From Flavobacterium granuli (GTDB lineage: Bacteria > Bacteroidota > Bacteroidia > Flavobacteriales > Flavobacteriaceae), in the NCBI RefSeq assembly GCF_900129705.1, contig NZ_FQWO01000003.1:296111-360110 (forward strand): a stretch of 64,000 nucleotides of DNA, given 5' to 3'. The stretch's first letter is position 1; every line of letters begins with the position of its first letter. Under the pieces are notes generated by a model that did not search any database, had not been told where the DNA came from, and worked only from the letters and a program-made list of their open reading frames with translations. The translations under genes were made by a program, and so were the position numbers. Shown here one piece after another: positions 33,318 through 42,580 of this stretch.

Positions 33318-34697
33318 ATGAAAAGTAGTATTTCTAAATTTTTTCTGATAGCTTGTCTATTAGTGGGTTGGGCTAATGCGTCTGCCCAGATGATTAAAAC
33401 ACCAACACCAAAACGCCCTAAAGGACAAACGGATGTGTTGAGTTTAGCCACGGCGCCATTACCAACAGTGCGTGTGGCTTTTATTGGATTAGGTATGAGA
33501 GGACCTGGTCACTTGGAGAGTGTGATTAATATTCCAGGAGTAGAGGTTGTTGCTGTTTGTGATATGCTTGAAAAAAATACTAAATCTGCCAATGAAAGAT
33601 TGGTAAAAGCCGGTTTCCCTAAAGCACTAGAATTTTTTGGTGATGAAAATGCTTGGAGAAAAGTAACTGCACTACCTAACGTTGATTTGGTCTACATCTC
33701 TACAGACTGGAAAACTCATGCAAAAATGGGCGTTCAAGCGATGAAAGACGGAAAACATGTAGCAATTGAAGTTCCAGCTGCAATGACAATGGAAGAGATT
33801 TGGGATCTGATCAACACTTCCGAAAAAACACGTAAACACTGCATGCAATTGGAAAACTGTGTGTACGATTTCTTCGAATTGACTACATTAAATATGGCTC
33901 AACAAGGCGTATTTGGTGATATCCTTCATGCAGAAGGCGCATATATTCATAACCTTGAACCTTTCTGGGGAGATTACTGGAATAATTGGCGTTTAGACTA
34001 TAATGTGAAGCACCGTGGAGATATTTATGCAACTCATGGTATGGGGCCAGCTTGTCAGGCTTTAAACATTCACCGTGGTGATAAAATGAACTATTTAGTT
34101 TCTATGGATACTAAAGCGGTGAGTATTCCTGCTTTTATAAAAGAAAAAACAGGCAAAGAATTGAAAGATTTTAAAAATGGAGATCACACGATGACTATGA
34201 TTAAAACGGAAAAAGGAAAAACAATCCAAATTCAACACGATGTGGCTAGTCCTCGTCCATACAGCCGTATGTACCAATTGACAGGTACTAAAGGTTTTGC
34301 TAATAAATATCCTTCTGAAGGATATGCTTTGGATTCCAAAGAAATAAGCGCCGATCTTAAGCCAAATCATGAAAATTTTTCTGCTCATAGTTTTGTGCCA
34401 GCAGATGTGAAAAAAGCATTGATGGAAAAATACAAGCATCCAATCGCTGTTGGATTAGAAGAAAAAGCTAAAAAAGTTGGTGGTCATGGTGGTATGGATT
34501 TTATCTTAAATTACCGTTTGATCTATTGTCTTCAAAATGGACTTCCTTTAGATATGGATGTGTATGATTTAGCCGAATGGTCTTGTTTAGCTCCATTAAC
34601 TGAACTTTCATTAGAGAAAGGTTCTGTGCCGGTTGAAATTCCTGATTTTACCCGTGGAGGCTGGAATAAACTAAAAGGATTGGAATTTGCTAAATAA
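33318..34697 (+). CDS. GH109-like NAD-dependent glycosidase (alpha-N-acetylgalactosaminidase family)
   Basis: The 459-residue exported Gfo/Idh/MocA-fold protein matches GH109, whose studied flavobacterial member removes alpha-GalNAc from blood-group A antigen by an NAD-assisted elimination mechanism. The Rossmann motif is VRVAFIGLGMRGPGHLE. From memory of that enzyme's sequence, its functional residues align with Glu151 (AIEVPA), Tyr183 (ENCVYD), Tyr237 and His240 (IYATHGMGP) and Tyr315 (SPRPYSR). The leader (MKSSISKFFLIACLLVGWAN, cut near ASAQ) looks like a Sec rather than Tat signal, unusual for a protein that must bind NAD. Another glycoside or a sugar dehydrogenase substrate is possible. 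It is operonic with the DUF3472 gene and followed by a terminator at 34763. Confidence 0.88.
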   Translation: MKSSISKFFLIACLLVGWANASAQMIKTPTPKRPKGQTDVLSLATAPLPTVRVAFIGLGMRGPGHLESVINIPGVEVVAVCDMLEKNTKSANERLVKAGFPKALEFFGDENAWRKVTALPNVDLVYISTDWKTHAKMGVQAMKDGKHVAIEVPAAMTMEEIWDLINTSEKTRKHCMQLENCVYDFFELTTLNMAQQGVFGDILHAEGAYIHNLEPFWGDYWNNWRLDYNVKHRGDIYATHGMGPACQALNIHRGDKMNYLVSMDTKAVSIPAFIKEKTGKELKDFKNGDHTMTMIKTEKGKTIQIQHDVASPRPYSRMYQLTGTKGFANKYPSEGYALDSKEISADLKPNHENFSAHSFVPADVKKALMEKYKHPIAVGLEEKAKKVGGHGGMDFILNYRLIYCLQNGLPLDMDVYDLAEWSCLAPLTELSLEKGSVPVEIPDFTRGGWNKLKGLEFAK

Positions 34698-34762
34698 GCA
34701 ATCTGGCATAATTTGGAGAGAATTACTTTTATAAAGTTTGTCTTTCTCAAACCCAAAATAAA

Positions 34763-34807
34763 AAATACCCTTATGAATTTGTGTAAAATTTATAAGGGTA
34801 TTTTTTT
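34763..34807 (+). terminator. rho-independent terminator after GH109
   Basis: AAATACCCTTAT (34763-34774) pairs perfectly with ATAAGGGTATTT (34792-34803) around a 17-base loop and continues into a run of T ending at 34807. Confidence 0.85.
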
Positions 34808-34941
34808 GTTCTAATCAGTAATAAACAGTTTAAATATTCTTTTATATTCTATGTAAAAACTGTCTTTTTTTGTCGAATCCCGTAAGGTTAATACTGTTTT
34901 GAAGTCACAGGATTTGGATTGCTCTTTTTTTTATAAAAAAA

Positions 34942-34987
34942 ACTGGTAGGTACCGGTACGTGTTTTTATTGCTTTGTTTTACTTTTG
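34942..34987 (+). promoter_or_regulatory. galactose operon promoter with ACTGGTAGGTACCGGT motif
   Basis: ACTGGTAGGTACCGGT (34942-34957) is followed after 22 bases by TACTTTTG (34980-34987), an exact TAnnTTTG element. The motif has one difference from the one at 29556-29571, which reads toward the GHMP kinase. It overlaps the expected -33 region, so it may be an activator or repressor site. The galM start is 68 bases downstream. Confidence 0.66.
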
Positions 34988-35054
34988 ATTTTCAGAATTT
35001 AATAAATAAAGATAAAAAATAAAGCTAATATCGTATTTTAAAGTTAATTATATA

Positions 35055-36056
35055 ATGGAATTATTTGGTTTATTGCCTGATGGGCAAGTTGTTAATTCTT
35101 TTGAATTGATTAACGAAAAAGGGATGAAATTAAAGGTAATCAATTATGGTGCTACCATAACATCCTTAAAAGTTCCCAATAAGGAAGGTGAATTAGTAGA
35201 TGTAGTTTTGGGTTTTGATACTTTAGCGTCATATATGAAATCATTTGAATTGGCAGGAGCACCTTATTTTGGGTCAACTGTAGGAAGATTTGCAGGACGA
35301 ATTAATAAAGGAGAATTTAATCTGAATGGCGAGGCTTTTCATTTGAACAAAAACAATAATGGACATTCACTGCATGGCGGAATTCATAATTTTAGCCAAA
35401 AACTGTGGAAGTTAGAAAAGCAAACCCAAGGTGAAAATCCATCGGTAAGTCTATCTTATGTTAGTCCTGATAAAGAGGAAAATTATCCGGGGGAATTATC
35501 TGTAAGCTTGACTTATACTTTATCCGAGGACAACGAACTAATTATTGAATATCTGGCTAACACTACTAAAGATACGGTGGTCAACTTGACGCATCACAGT
35601 TATTTTAATCTCGACGGTCACAAATCAACTATTTCTGATCAGGATTTAATTGTAAATTCATCCAAAATATTGGAGAAAACAAATGATAATATTCCGACAG
35701 GGAAATTTTTAGAGCTGGCAAATGGCGCATTCGATTATAAAACGGCTAAAAAATGTCCTTCTAATATTGACGATACTTTTGTTTTGGAAGACAAAAATGA
35801 ATTTGCGGCCGCACTTTTTAATAAGGCCAATGATTTAAAAATGACCGTTTATACTGATCAGCCTGCAGTTCATATTTATGTGGGTGGCGGTTGTGAAGAC
35901 ATAAAGGGGAAAGAGGAAGCCGTGTATCATGCATTAAGTGGAATATGTTTTGAGACACAAAATTTTCCTGACGCTCCCAATCAAGGGCATTTTCCTACTG
36001 CTATTTTGAAAAAAGAAGCAAGCTATCATCAGAAAACAAGATATAAATTCGAATAG
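35055..36056 (+). CDS. galM: aldose 1-epimerase (galactose mutarotase)
   Basis: This enzyme interconverts beta- and alpha-galactose so that galactokinase can act. The 333-residue beta-sandwich protein has the family motifs VGRFAGRINKGEF, NGHSLHGGIHNF, LTHHSYFNLDG (catalytic His) and CFETQNFPDAPNQ (catalytic Glu). There is no signal peptide, so it is cytoplasmic. It is the first gene of a five-gene galactose run on the plus strand, 71 bases before galK, with the promoter described at 34942-34987. Confidence 0.95.
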   Translation: MELFGLLPDGQVVNSFELINEKGMKLKVINYGATITSLKVPNKEGELVDVVLGFDTLASYMKSFELAGAPYFGSTVGRFAGRINKGEFNLNGEAFHLNKNNNGHSLHGGIHNFSQKLWKLEKQTQGENPSVSLSYVSPDKEENYPGELSVSLTYTLSEDNELIIEYLANTTKDTVVNLTHHSYFNLDGHKSTISDQDLIVNSSKILEKTNDNIPTGKFLELANGAFDYKTAKKCPSNIDDTFVLEDKNEFAAALFNKANDLKMTVYTDQPAVHIYVGGGCEDIKGKEEAVYHALSGICFETQNFPDAPNQGHFPTAILKKEASYHQKTRYKFE

Positions 36057-36127
36057 ATTTCATCAATCTGATTCGTTTTTTATGCGATAATTTAAAGTAA
36101 ATAAAAACTCTTAGAAACCCCAAGATA

Positions 36128-37297
36128 ATGAATGAAGTTTTAATAAATAAAACGACAGCCTATTTCCAAAATATTTTTGGTTCATCACCTGAAAAAGTAG
36201 TACTTTCACCGGGAAGGATAAATATAATTGGCGAACACATAGACTATAATGACGGCTATGTTTTGCCTGCGGCGATTGATAAAATAATATGTTTTGCTTT
36301 TAGGAAAAATAATACTAATAGCTCTAAAATGATTGCCATTGATCTTGAAGATGAATTTGAAATTAATCTTAGCGAAACTCCACAGTTAGACGAAAAAGTG
36401 TGGACTAATTACCTTCGCGGGATTATCAATCAATTGAAAATTAACGATTTTGAATTCGAAGGTTTCGACTGTGTTTTTAGCAGTAATATTCCTGTGGGTT
36501 CCGGTTTATCCTCTTCGGCAGCATTGGAATGCGGTTTTTTATTTGGAATAAACGAACTTTTCAATTTGAATATTAAACCAATCGATATTGCCCTTATGGG
36601 ACAAAAGTCAGAGCATTGGGTGGGTATCAATTGTGGCATTATGGATCAGTTCTCGAGTGTTATGGGAGTTGAAAATAAAGTCATAAAAATTGATTGCAGA
36701 ACATTAGAATTCGAATACCATGAGGCTGATTTTAGTGATTATTCACTGATTTTATTTGACAGTAATGTAAAGCATTCCTTGTTTACATCGGCATACAATA
36801 AAAGAAGGGAAGAATGCGAAACAGGATTGGCAATCATTAAAAATCATTTCCCTGAAGTGAATAGTTATAGAGATTGTACCGAAACGCAAGTTTTGAGTTT
36901 AAGAGATAAGATGAGCGATGACGTTTTTAAGAGAAGTCATTTTGTTGTAAACGAAATAAACAGAGTCATCAAAGCTTGTGAGGCTTTGGACCAGGGCGAC
37001 ATTAAAGGCCTTGGACAATTGATGTTTGAAACTCACGAAGGTTTATCTTCGGAATATGAGGTAAGTTGTGCCGAATTGGACTTTTTGGTCAATACCTTAA
37101 AAACGGAAGAATCAGTGGTAGGTTCCCGATTAATGGGAGGCGGTTTTGGCGGTTGCACCATTAATTTAATCCAAAAAGGACATGAGGATGAAATTAAGAA
37201 GAAATTGACTCAATTGTATATGGATGCCTTTGGCATAGAATTGAAAATTTATGATGTAAAAATAGGAAACGGAACATCACTTTACACCCAGAATTAA
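36128..37297 (+). CDS. galK: galactokinase
   Basis: This enzyme phosphorylates alpha-D-galactose to galactose-1-phosphate. The 389-residue GHMP kinase carries the galactokinase signature GRINIIGEHIDYNDG (29-43), the ATP loop IPVGSGLSSSAALE (121-134), the catalytic segment NCGIMDQFSSVMG and the third motif SRLMGGGFGGCTINLI. The galT start follows its stop by one base, so translation is coupled. It contrasts with the galactokinase-like GHMP kinase at 28274, whose substrate motif differs. Confidence 0.97.
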   Translation: MNEVLINKTTAYFQNIFGSSPEKVVLSPGRINIIGEHIDYNDGYVLPAAIDKIICFAFRKNNTNSSKMIAIDLEDEFEINLSETPQLDEKVWTNYLRGIINQLKINDFEFEGFDCVFSSNIPVGSGLSSSAALECGFLFGINELFNLNIKPIDIALMGQKSEHWVGINCGIMDQFSSVMGVENKVIKIDCRTLEFEYHEADFSDYSLILFDSNVKHSLFTSAYNKRREECETGLAIIKNHFPEVNSYRDCTETQVLSLRDKMSDDVFKRSHFVVNEINRVIKACEALDQGDIKGLGQLMFETHEGLSSEYEVSCAELDFLVNTLKTEESVVGSRLMGGGFGGCTINLIQKGHEDEIKKKLTQLYMDAFGIELKIYDVKIGNGTSLYTQN

Positions 37298-37298
37298 A

Positions 37299-38351
37299 AT
37301 GAGAAAATTTGATATCAACGAAGACCCTCACAGACGCTATAATCCGTTAATTAACGAATGGGTTTTAGTTTCTCCGCACCGATCAAAACGACCTTGGCAA
37401 GGGCAAAATGAAGTGCTGCCGTCTGATTCTTTACCGGAATATGATCCCACTTGCTATTTGTGCCCGGGAAATGTGCGCGTCAATGGAGAGCTGAATCCGG
37501 CTTATGAAAAGAGTTTTGTTTTTGAGAATGATTTTGCTGCTTTAAAACAGGAAGAAATTGCTTTTGAGGATAGTAAAGAAGAAACTTTTTTCAAGGCTCA
37601 ACCTGAAAGGGGGATTTCCAGAGTGGTTTGTTTTTCGCCAAAACACAATCTGACTTTACCACAAATGGAGGTTGCATCCATCGAAGATGTGATTGCTACC
37701 TGGCAAAGAGAGTATACTGATTTGGGCAAAATTGATTACATCAATCATGTTCAGATTTTTGAAAATAAAGGAAGTGTGATGGGCTGTAGCAATCCGCACC
37801 CGCACGGACAAATATGGGCACAATCCTCATTGCCAACCGAAGTGGAGAAAACCCAGAATAATCTAAAAGCGTATTTTGATAAGCACAAAAGTAATCTTTT
37901 GTTGGATTATTTGCAGCAGGAGTTAAAACTAAAGGAACGCATTGTAATTGAAAATGAGCATTTTGTGGCTTTGGTTCCTTTTTGGGCAATTTGGCCTTAT
38001 GAAACCATGATAATTGCGAAGCGTCATTTGGAAAAAATAACTGATTTTAGCCAGGATGAGGTAACAGCCTTTGCTACAATTTTGAAAGAACTGACTATAC
38101 GCTATGATAACCTTTTTGAAACCTCATTTCCTTACTCGTCAGGAATTCATCAGGCGCCAACAGACGGAATAGCGCATCCGGAATGGCAATTCCATATGCA
38201 TTTTTATCCGCCTTTATTGCGATCGGCAACGGTCAAAAAATTTATGGTAGGTTATGAGATGATGGGCGAATCACAAAGAGATATCACACCCGAAAAAAGT
38301 GCCGAAATATTAAGATCTCAATCTGGGATTCATTACAAAGATCAAAAATAA
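37299..38351 (+). CDS. galT: galactose-1-phosphate uridylyltransferase
   Basis: This enzyme exchanges UMP between UDP-glucose and galactose-1-phosphate. The 350-residue protein has the active-site HPHGQ motif (167-171, with His169 the expected nucleophile) in CSNPHPHGQIWAQ. Cys52 and Cys55 (CYLC) are positioned like zinc ligands. The opening RRYNPLINEWVLVSPHR is typical of the family. It is translated right after galK. Confidence 0.96.
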   Translation: MRKFDINEDPHRRYNPLINEWVLVSPHRSKRPWQGQNEVLPSDSLPEYDPTCYLCPGNVRVNGELNPAYEKSFVFENDFAALKQEEIAFEDSKEETFFKAQPERGISRVVCFSPKHNLTLPQMEVASIEDVIATWQREYTDLGKIDYINHVQIFENKGSVMGCSNPHPHGQIWAQSSLPTEVEKTQNNLKAYFDKHKSNLLLDYLQQELKLKERIVIENEHFVALVPFWAIWPYETMIIAKRHLEKITDFSQDEVTAFATILKELTIRYDNLFETSFPYSSGIHQAPTDGIAHPEWQFHMHFYPPLLRSATVKKFMVGYEMMGESQRDITPEKSAEILRSQSGIHYKDQK

Positions 38352-38432
38352 AGGAATATTAATTTAGACCGTCTCGTTTTTTTAAAAGTTAAAAAGGGGA
38401 TGGTTTCTATGATTAACTAAAAAAAATAAACG

Positions 38433-39446
38433 ATGAGAATATTAGTTACAGGAGGCTTAGGTTTCATTGGTTCCCATACGGTTGTCGAATTACAAAATGA
38501 AGGCTTTGAAGTTGTCATCATCGATAATCTTTCTAATTCTTCCGAAGAAGTTTTGAAAGGGATAGTAGCGATTACCGGTAAGATGCCTATTTTAGAAAAG
38601 CTGGATTTGAGAGAGAAATCGTCTGTTCAGGATTTTTTCAAGAAATATCAAGATATTAAAGGAGTCATCCATTTTGCCGCTTCAAAGGCAGTGGGCGAGA
38701 GTGTTGAAAATCCTTTGTTGTATTATGAAAATAATATCAGCGCCTTGATTTATTTGCTTCAGGAATTGGAACAAAAACAAGAGGCTAATTTTATTTTTAG
38801 TTCTTCCTGCACCGTTTACGGTCAGGCCGAAACCATGCCTATTACAGAAAATGCATCCATTCAAATAGCAATGTCTCCTTATGGAAATACCAAACAAATT
38901 GGTGAGGAGATCATTACTGATGTTGCAAAAGTGAGCGGGATTAATGCCATTTTGTTGCGCTATTTTAATCCGATTGGTTCACATCCATCAGCCGAAATAG
39001 GGGAATTGCCTATTGGAGTTCCGCAAAACTTGGTGCCTTTTATTACCCAAACTGGTTTTGGTTTGCGTGATGTTTTATCAGTTTATGGAGATGATTATCC
39101 TACTGCTGATGGAACAGCGATTCGCGATTATATTCATGTGGTTGATTTGGCTAAAGCCCACGTTATTGCTTTACAAAGATTAGTAAACAAAAAAAATGAG
39201 AATAAGGTGGAGACTTTTAATCTGGGGACGGGTAAAGGAAGTTCTGTTTTAGAAGTAATTCACGCTTTTGAGAAAGTAAGCGGTAAAAAATTACCCTATA
39301 AAATTGTTCCTCGAAGAGAAGGTGATATTACAGAAGCTTACGCCAATACTGATAAAGCCAACAAGATTTTGGGATGGAAAGCCAAATCTACTTTGGAAGA
39401 ATCAATAGCAAGTGCTTGGAAATGGGAGCAAAAGATTAGAGGATAA
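38433..39446 (+). CDS. galE: UDP-glucose 4-epimerase
   Basis: This NAD-dependent enzyme interconverts UDP-galactose and UDP-glucose, closing the Leloir cycle. The 337-residue short-chain dehydrogenase-type protein has the Rossmann motif GGLGFIGSH (7-15), SSSC at 123-126 and the catalytic pair Tyr150/Lys154 (YGNTK). RDYIHVVDLAKAHV and GDITEAYANTDKA are standard. Some GalE enzymes also accept UDP-GlcNAc/UDP-GalNAc, which would matter if the GHMP kinase and nucleotidyltransferase make UDP-GalNAc. The sequence alone does not settle this. Confidence 0.95.
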   Translation: MRILVTGGLGFIGSHTVVELQNEGFEVVIIDNLSNSSEEVLKGIVAITGKMPILEKLDLREKSSVQDFFKKYQDIKGVIHFAASKAVGESVENPLLYYENNISALIYLLQELEQKQEANFIFSSSCTVYGQAETMPITENASIQIAMSPYGNTKQIGEEIITDVAKVSGINAILLRYFNPIGSHPSAEIGELPIGVPQNLVPFITQTGFGLRDVLSVYGDDYPTADGTAIRDYIHVVDLAKAHVIALQRLVNKKNENKVETFNLGTGKGSSVLEVIHAFEKVSGKKLPYKIVPRREGDITEAYANTDKANKILGWKAKSTLEESIASAWKWEQKIRG

Positions 39447-39596
39447 AGGATTCCTTTGATTTTGAAAAGTCATTTTAAGGCCTTTAGGGCAGTCAGTACT
39501 TTTAACATAAAAACCAAATTTAAAGCCAAATGCATTAAATAGCTCACGTACTACAAATGCATTGATGCTTATTATTTATACAAAAACTATTTACAC

Positions 39597-41282
39597 ATGA
39601 ACCAAAACCTTGCTTTTGCTGATTACGCAGTATTTATTATTTATTTTATTGTAGTGTCTTCCTATGGTTACACTATTTATCGTAAACGAAAAAAAGATGA
39701 ACACGATGCCAAAGCTTACTTTTTGGCAGAAGGGACATTAACTTGGTGGGCAATTGGAGCCTCATTAATTGCTTCTAATATTTCTGCTGAGCAGTTTATT
39801 GGGATGAGTGGAGAAGGATTTTTCCTCGGAATTGCTGTTGCTGCTTATGAGTGGGTTGCTGCTATTGCGTTAATTATAGTGGCAGTTTGGTTTATTCCTG
39901 TATATCTTAAAAACAAGATTTACACCATGCCTCAGTTTTTAAAAACCAGATACAACGAGTCAACAGCTTTGATTATGGCTGTGTTTTGGTTGTTCCTCTA
40001 TGTATTTGTCAACCTGACCTCTATTTTATATTTAGGAGCTGTGGCCATTAACGGAATGGCAGGCGGAGAATACCTGCATTTTATTATGATAGGATTGGCC
40101 GCTTTTGCTCTAATTATTTCTTTGGGCGGTATGAAGGTTGTGGCCTATACAGATGTAATTCAGGTTGCGGTATTAATTATTGGTGGTTTAGTGACCTCTT
40201 ATATTGCTTTGACTACCGTTGGAGAGCGTTTTGGTTTTGGTCAGGATGCTATTGCTGGTTTTAAAGTATTATTGAACGAAGCACCGGAACATTTTAAAAT
40301 GATTATTCCTGAGCCAACAGCTGCATCTTCTCAACTGGAGATTAACAAATACCTTACTTTTCCAGGTGTAATGGCTTATTTAGCCGGTATTTGGATTATT
40401 AATTTGAATTATTGGGGTTGCAACCAATACATCACCCAAAGAGCTTTGGGTGCTGATTTACAAACGGCCCGTACGGGAATTTTGTTTGCGGGAATATTAA
40501 AATTAATGATGCCAATCATTGTAATGTTGCCGGGTATTGCCGCTTATGTTTTGTATACTAATGGGCATTTACCTCAGTTAGTGGGAGGAAAAGACGGTGC
40601 CTATTCAGCAGTTTTGACCTTTTTGCCTACAGGTCTAAAAGGATTATCAGTTGCAGCTTTGACTGCCGCTATTGTTGCCTCTTTGGCAGGTAAAGTAAAC
40701 AGTATTTCTACTATCTATACCTTAGACATACACAAAAAATACATTCAGAAAACCGCTGGTGATAAACAACTGGTGAATATTGGAAGATTTGCTATTTTTG
40801 CAGCAATATTTCTTGCCATTTTATTTACTTGGGATGACACTTTAGGAATAGGCAGTGTAGGTGGATTCACTTATATTCAAAAATATACAGGCTTTATTAG
40901 CCCTGGTGTTTTCGCTATGTTTTTCCTTGGAATGTTCTGGAAAAGAACTACCGGAGCTGCTGCAGTAGTAGGAGTTTTGGCCGGATTCTTTTTATCAGTT
41001 TTCTTTAATGAAATGGCGCCGGCAGTATTGGGTAACGAAACTTTCTTATATACCGCTTATTCTAACGGTAAAGGCGGATTCGAAATACCGTTTCTTATCT
41101 GTATGGGATTGTCCTTTTTCTTTACTATGTTGCTGATGATTGTAGTGAGTTTTGCCGGACCAAAAGTAAACCCTAAAGCATTCGAATTAGATACAGAAAT
41201 GTTTAAATTAAAACCGCAAACTACGGTACTAATTGTAATAACATTGCTGATTATTGCTGCTTTGTATGTGAAATTCTGGTAA
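39597..41282 (+). CDS. sodium/sugar symporter, SSS (SglT-like) family
   Basis: This inner-membrane sodium-coupled symporter has 561 residues and about 14 hydrophobic helices. The sodium/solute-family segments include AEGTLTWWAIGASLIASNISAEQFIGMSG near the N-terminus and NYWGCNQYITQRALGA in the middle. The order after galE and the terminator at 41294 suggest it imports galactose (or glucose) for the Leloir genes. There is a 150-base gap before it, in which I see no clear promoter. Confidence 0.93.
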   Translation: MNQNLAFADYAVFIIYFIVVSSYGYTIYRKRKKDEHDAKAYFLAEGTLTWWAIGASLIASNISAEQFIGMSGEGFFLGIAVAAYEWVAAIALIIVAVWFIPVYLKNKIYTMPQFLKTRYNESTALIMAVFWLFLYVFVNLTSILYLGAVAINGMAGGEYLHFIMIGLAAFALIISLGGMKVVAYTDVIQVAVLIIGGLVTSYIALTTVGERFGFGQDAIAGFKVLLNEAPEHFKMIIPEPTAASSQLEINKYLTFPGVMAYLAGIWIINLNYWGCNQYITQRALGADLQTARTGILFAGILKLMMPIIVMLPGIAAYVLYTNGHLPQLVGGKDGAYSAVLTFLPTGLKGLSVAALTAAIVASLAGKVNSISTIYTLDIHKKYIQKTAGDKQLVNIGRFAIFAAIFLAILFTWDDTLGIGSVGGFTYIQKYTGFISPGVFAMFFLGMFWKRTTGAAAVVGVLAGFFLSVFFNEMAPAVLGNETFLYTAYSNGKGGFEIPFLICMGLSFFFTMLLMIVVSFAGPKVNPKAFELDTEMFKLKPQTTVLIVITLLIIAALYVKFW

Positions 41283-41293
41283 ACAGAAAGTTT

Positions 41294-41351
41294 TATAGAA
41301 TAAAAAAAAGTGCGATTAAAGGAATTTAATCGCACTTTTTTTATTCTATAA
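41294..41351. terminator. bidirectional terminator between the symporter and nagA
   Basis: A very long inverted repeat: TTATAGAAT with an A8 tract and GTGCGATTAAA on the left (41294-41321), and TTTAATCGCAC, a T7 tract and ATTCTATAA on the right (41325-41351). It lies between two convergent genes, 12 bases from the symporter stop and 33 from the nagA stop, and serves both. Confidence 0.88.
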
Positions 41352-41383
41352 ATGAAGCGTTTTGAATCTGTTTTAGTTAAAAT

Positions 41384-42502
41384 CTAATTGAAATTCAAGG
41401 TTTCTATTACCGATAAATCATCGTTGAATTGAACAAAACAGGCTGGATATCCGGCCTTTATTTTACCAATTTGATTTTCCATATTGATGGCACTTGCAAC
41501 GCGCGAAGTTGCCATTTTGATGGCTTCATCAGCAGATACATGGAGATGATTAAAAGCATTTTGCACGGCTTCCAGCATCGAAATACTCGCGCCGGCCAAA
41601 TTGCCTTCTTCGTTTCTGTAAAAACCGTTTTCGAGATGCGCATCAAAGTTTTCCCATTTGAAATTTTCCACTTTTCGACCTAAAAAGGCCGCATCGCTAA
41701 TCAAAAAGAATTTATCTTTCTTTAATTTGTAGGCCAATCTTGCTGCGGCATAATCACAATGGGCACCGTCCAAAATAAGCGGTGCATAGACAGCTTCGTT
41801 TTCGAAAGTGGCGCCAACCAATCCCGGTTCACGATGACCAAACTGCGTCATGGCATTGAATAAATGTGTTACCAGTTTAATCCCTTTTGAAAAATAATAT
41901 TGCGCTTCCTTATAGGTCATGGTCGAATGTCCCGCCGAGATGACAATGCCGCTTTCCAATAGCATGTCCAGTTGTTCATCGGTGAAACATTCCGGGGCAA
42001 TGGTGATGACTTTTATCACATCTTTGCCATAACGGATGATTTCTTCCAATTCAGAATTCGTTGGTTTACGAACCTGATTTAGGCTGTGTGCGCCGCGTTT
42101 TAGAGGATTTAGAAAAGGGCCTTCTAAATGCATTCCTAGTACTCCGTTTTTGTATTTTTCCTTATAATTTCGTACGGCTTCAATTCCCTGAAGAATCGTT
42201 TCATTTGAAGACGAAATTAAGCAGGGCAGGGTGTGGGTGGTACCGTATTTTAAACTGGAATCATGAATATCCTGAATGGTTTTTTCATTTGGATATTCAC
42301 TGAAATAATAGTGTTCTCCCCCGTTAATTTGAATATCGATAAATCCGGCCGAAACATGATTTCCTTTCAGGTCTGTTGTTTTAATATCGGTTGGGATTTC
42401 TTTTTGAACCGAAAGAATTTTTCCGTTTTCTATAATAATAACTCCGTTGTCAATGATCTCATCTCCAGTATGCACGGCAGCATTAATAAGAGCTTGTTTC
42501 AT
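41384..42502 (-). CDS. nagA: N-acetylglucosamine-6-phosphate deacetylase
   Basis: This enzyme converts GlcNAc-6-phosphate to glucosamine-6-phosphate and acetate. The 372-residue amidohydrolase-fold protein has the metal and substrate motifs HLEGPFLNPLKRGAH, SAGHSTMTYKEA, THLFNAMTQFGHREPG, LDGAHC and ISDAAF, where the last position holds the catalytic Asp. It is the last gene on the minus strand of the sialic-acid region but is separated from the sialidase by a terminator (42526-42570), so it may have its own promoter. It feeds the NagB fusion at 23847. Confidence 0.95.
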   Translation of the reverse strand: MKQALINAAVHTGDEIIDNGVIIIENGKILSVQKEIPTDIKTTDLKGNHVSAGFIDIQINGGEHYYFSEYPNEKTIQDIHDSSLKYGTTHTLPCLISSSNETILQGIEAVRNYKEKYKNGVLGMHLEGPFLNPLKRGAHSLNQVRKPTNSELEEIIRYGKDVIKVITIAPECFTDEQLDMLLESGIVISAGHSTMTYKEAQYYFSKGIKLVTHLFNAMTQFGHREPGLVGATFENEAVYAPLILDGAHCDYAAARLAYKLKKDKFFLISDAAFLGRKVENFKWENFDAHLENGFYRNEEGNLAGASISMLEAVQNAFNHLHVSADEAIKMATSRVASAINMENQIGKIKAGYPACFVQFNDDLSVIETLNFN

Positions 42503-42525
42503 TTTATTTGGTTTTTTAAATTAAT

Positions 42526-42570
42526 TTTTTAAAAAAATAAATCCTCCATGAATTTAGAATTTATGGAGGA
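42526..42570 (-). terminator. rho-independent terminator after the sialidase
   Basis: On the minus strand, TCCTCCATAAATT and AATTCATGGAGGA (42570-42558 and 42554-42542) pair over 13 positions with one wobble and a 3-base loop, followed by a T-rich tract. It begins 11 bases after the sialidase stop. Confidence 0.82.
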
Positions 42571-42580
42571 CTAATGAATG

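Larger units (their letters stand above)
34698..35054. other. gap between GH109 and galM with terminator and promoter
   Basis: This 357-base gap has no gene. It contains the GH109 operon terminator (34763-34807) and the galM promoter region (34942-34987). The stretch 34808-34941 shows nothing recognisable. Confidence 0.6.
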
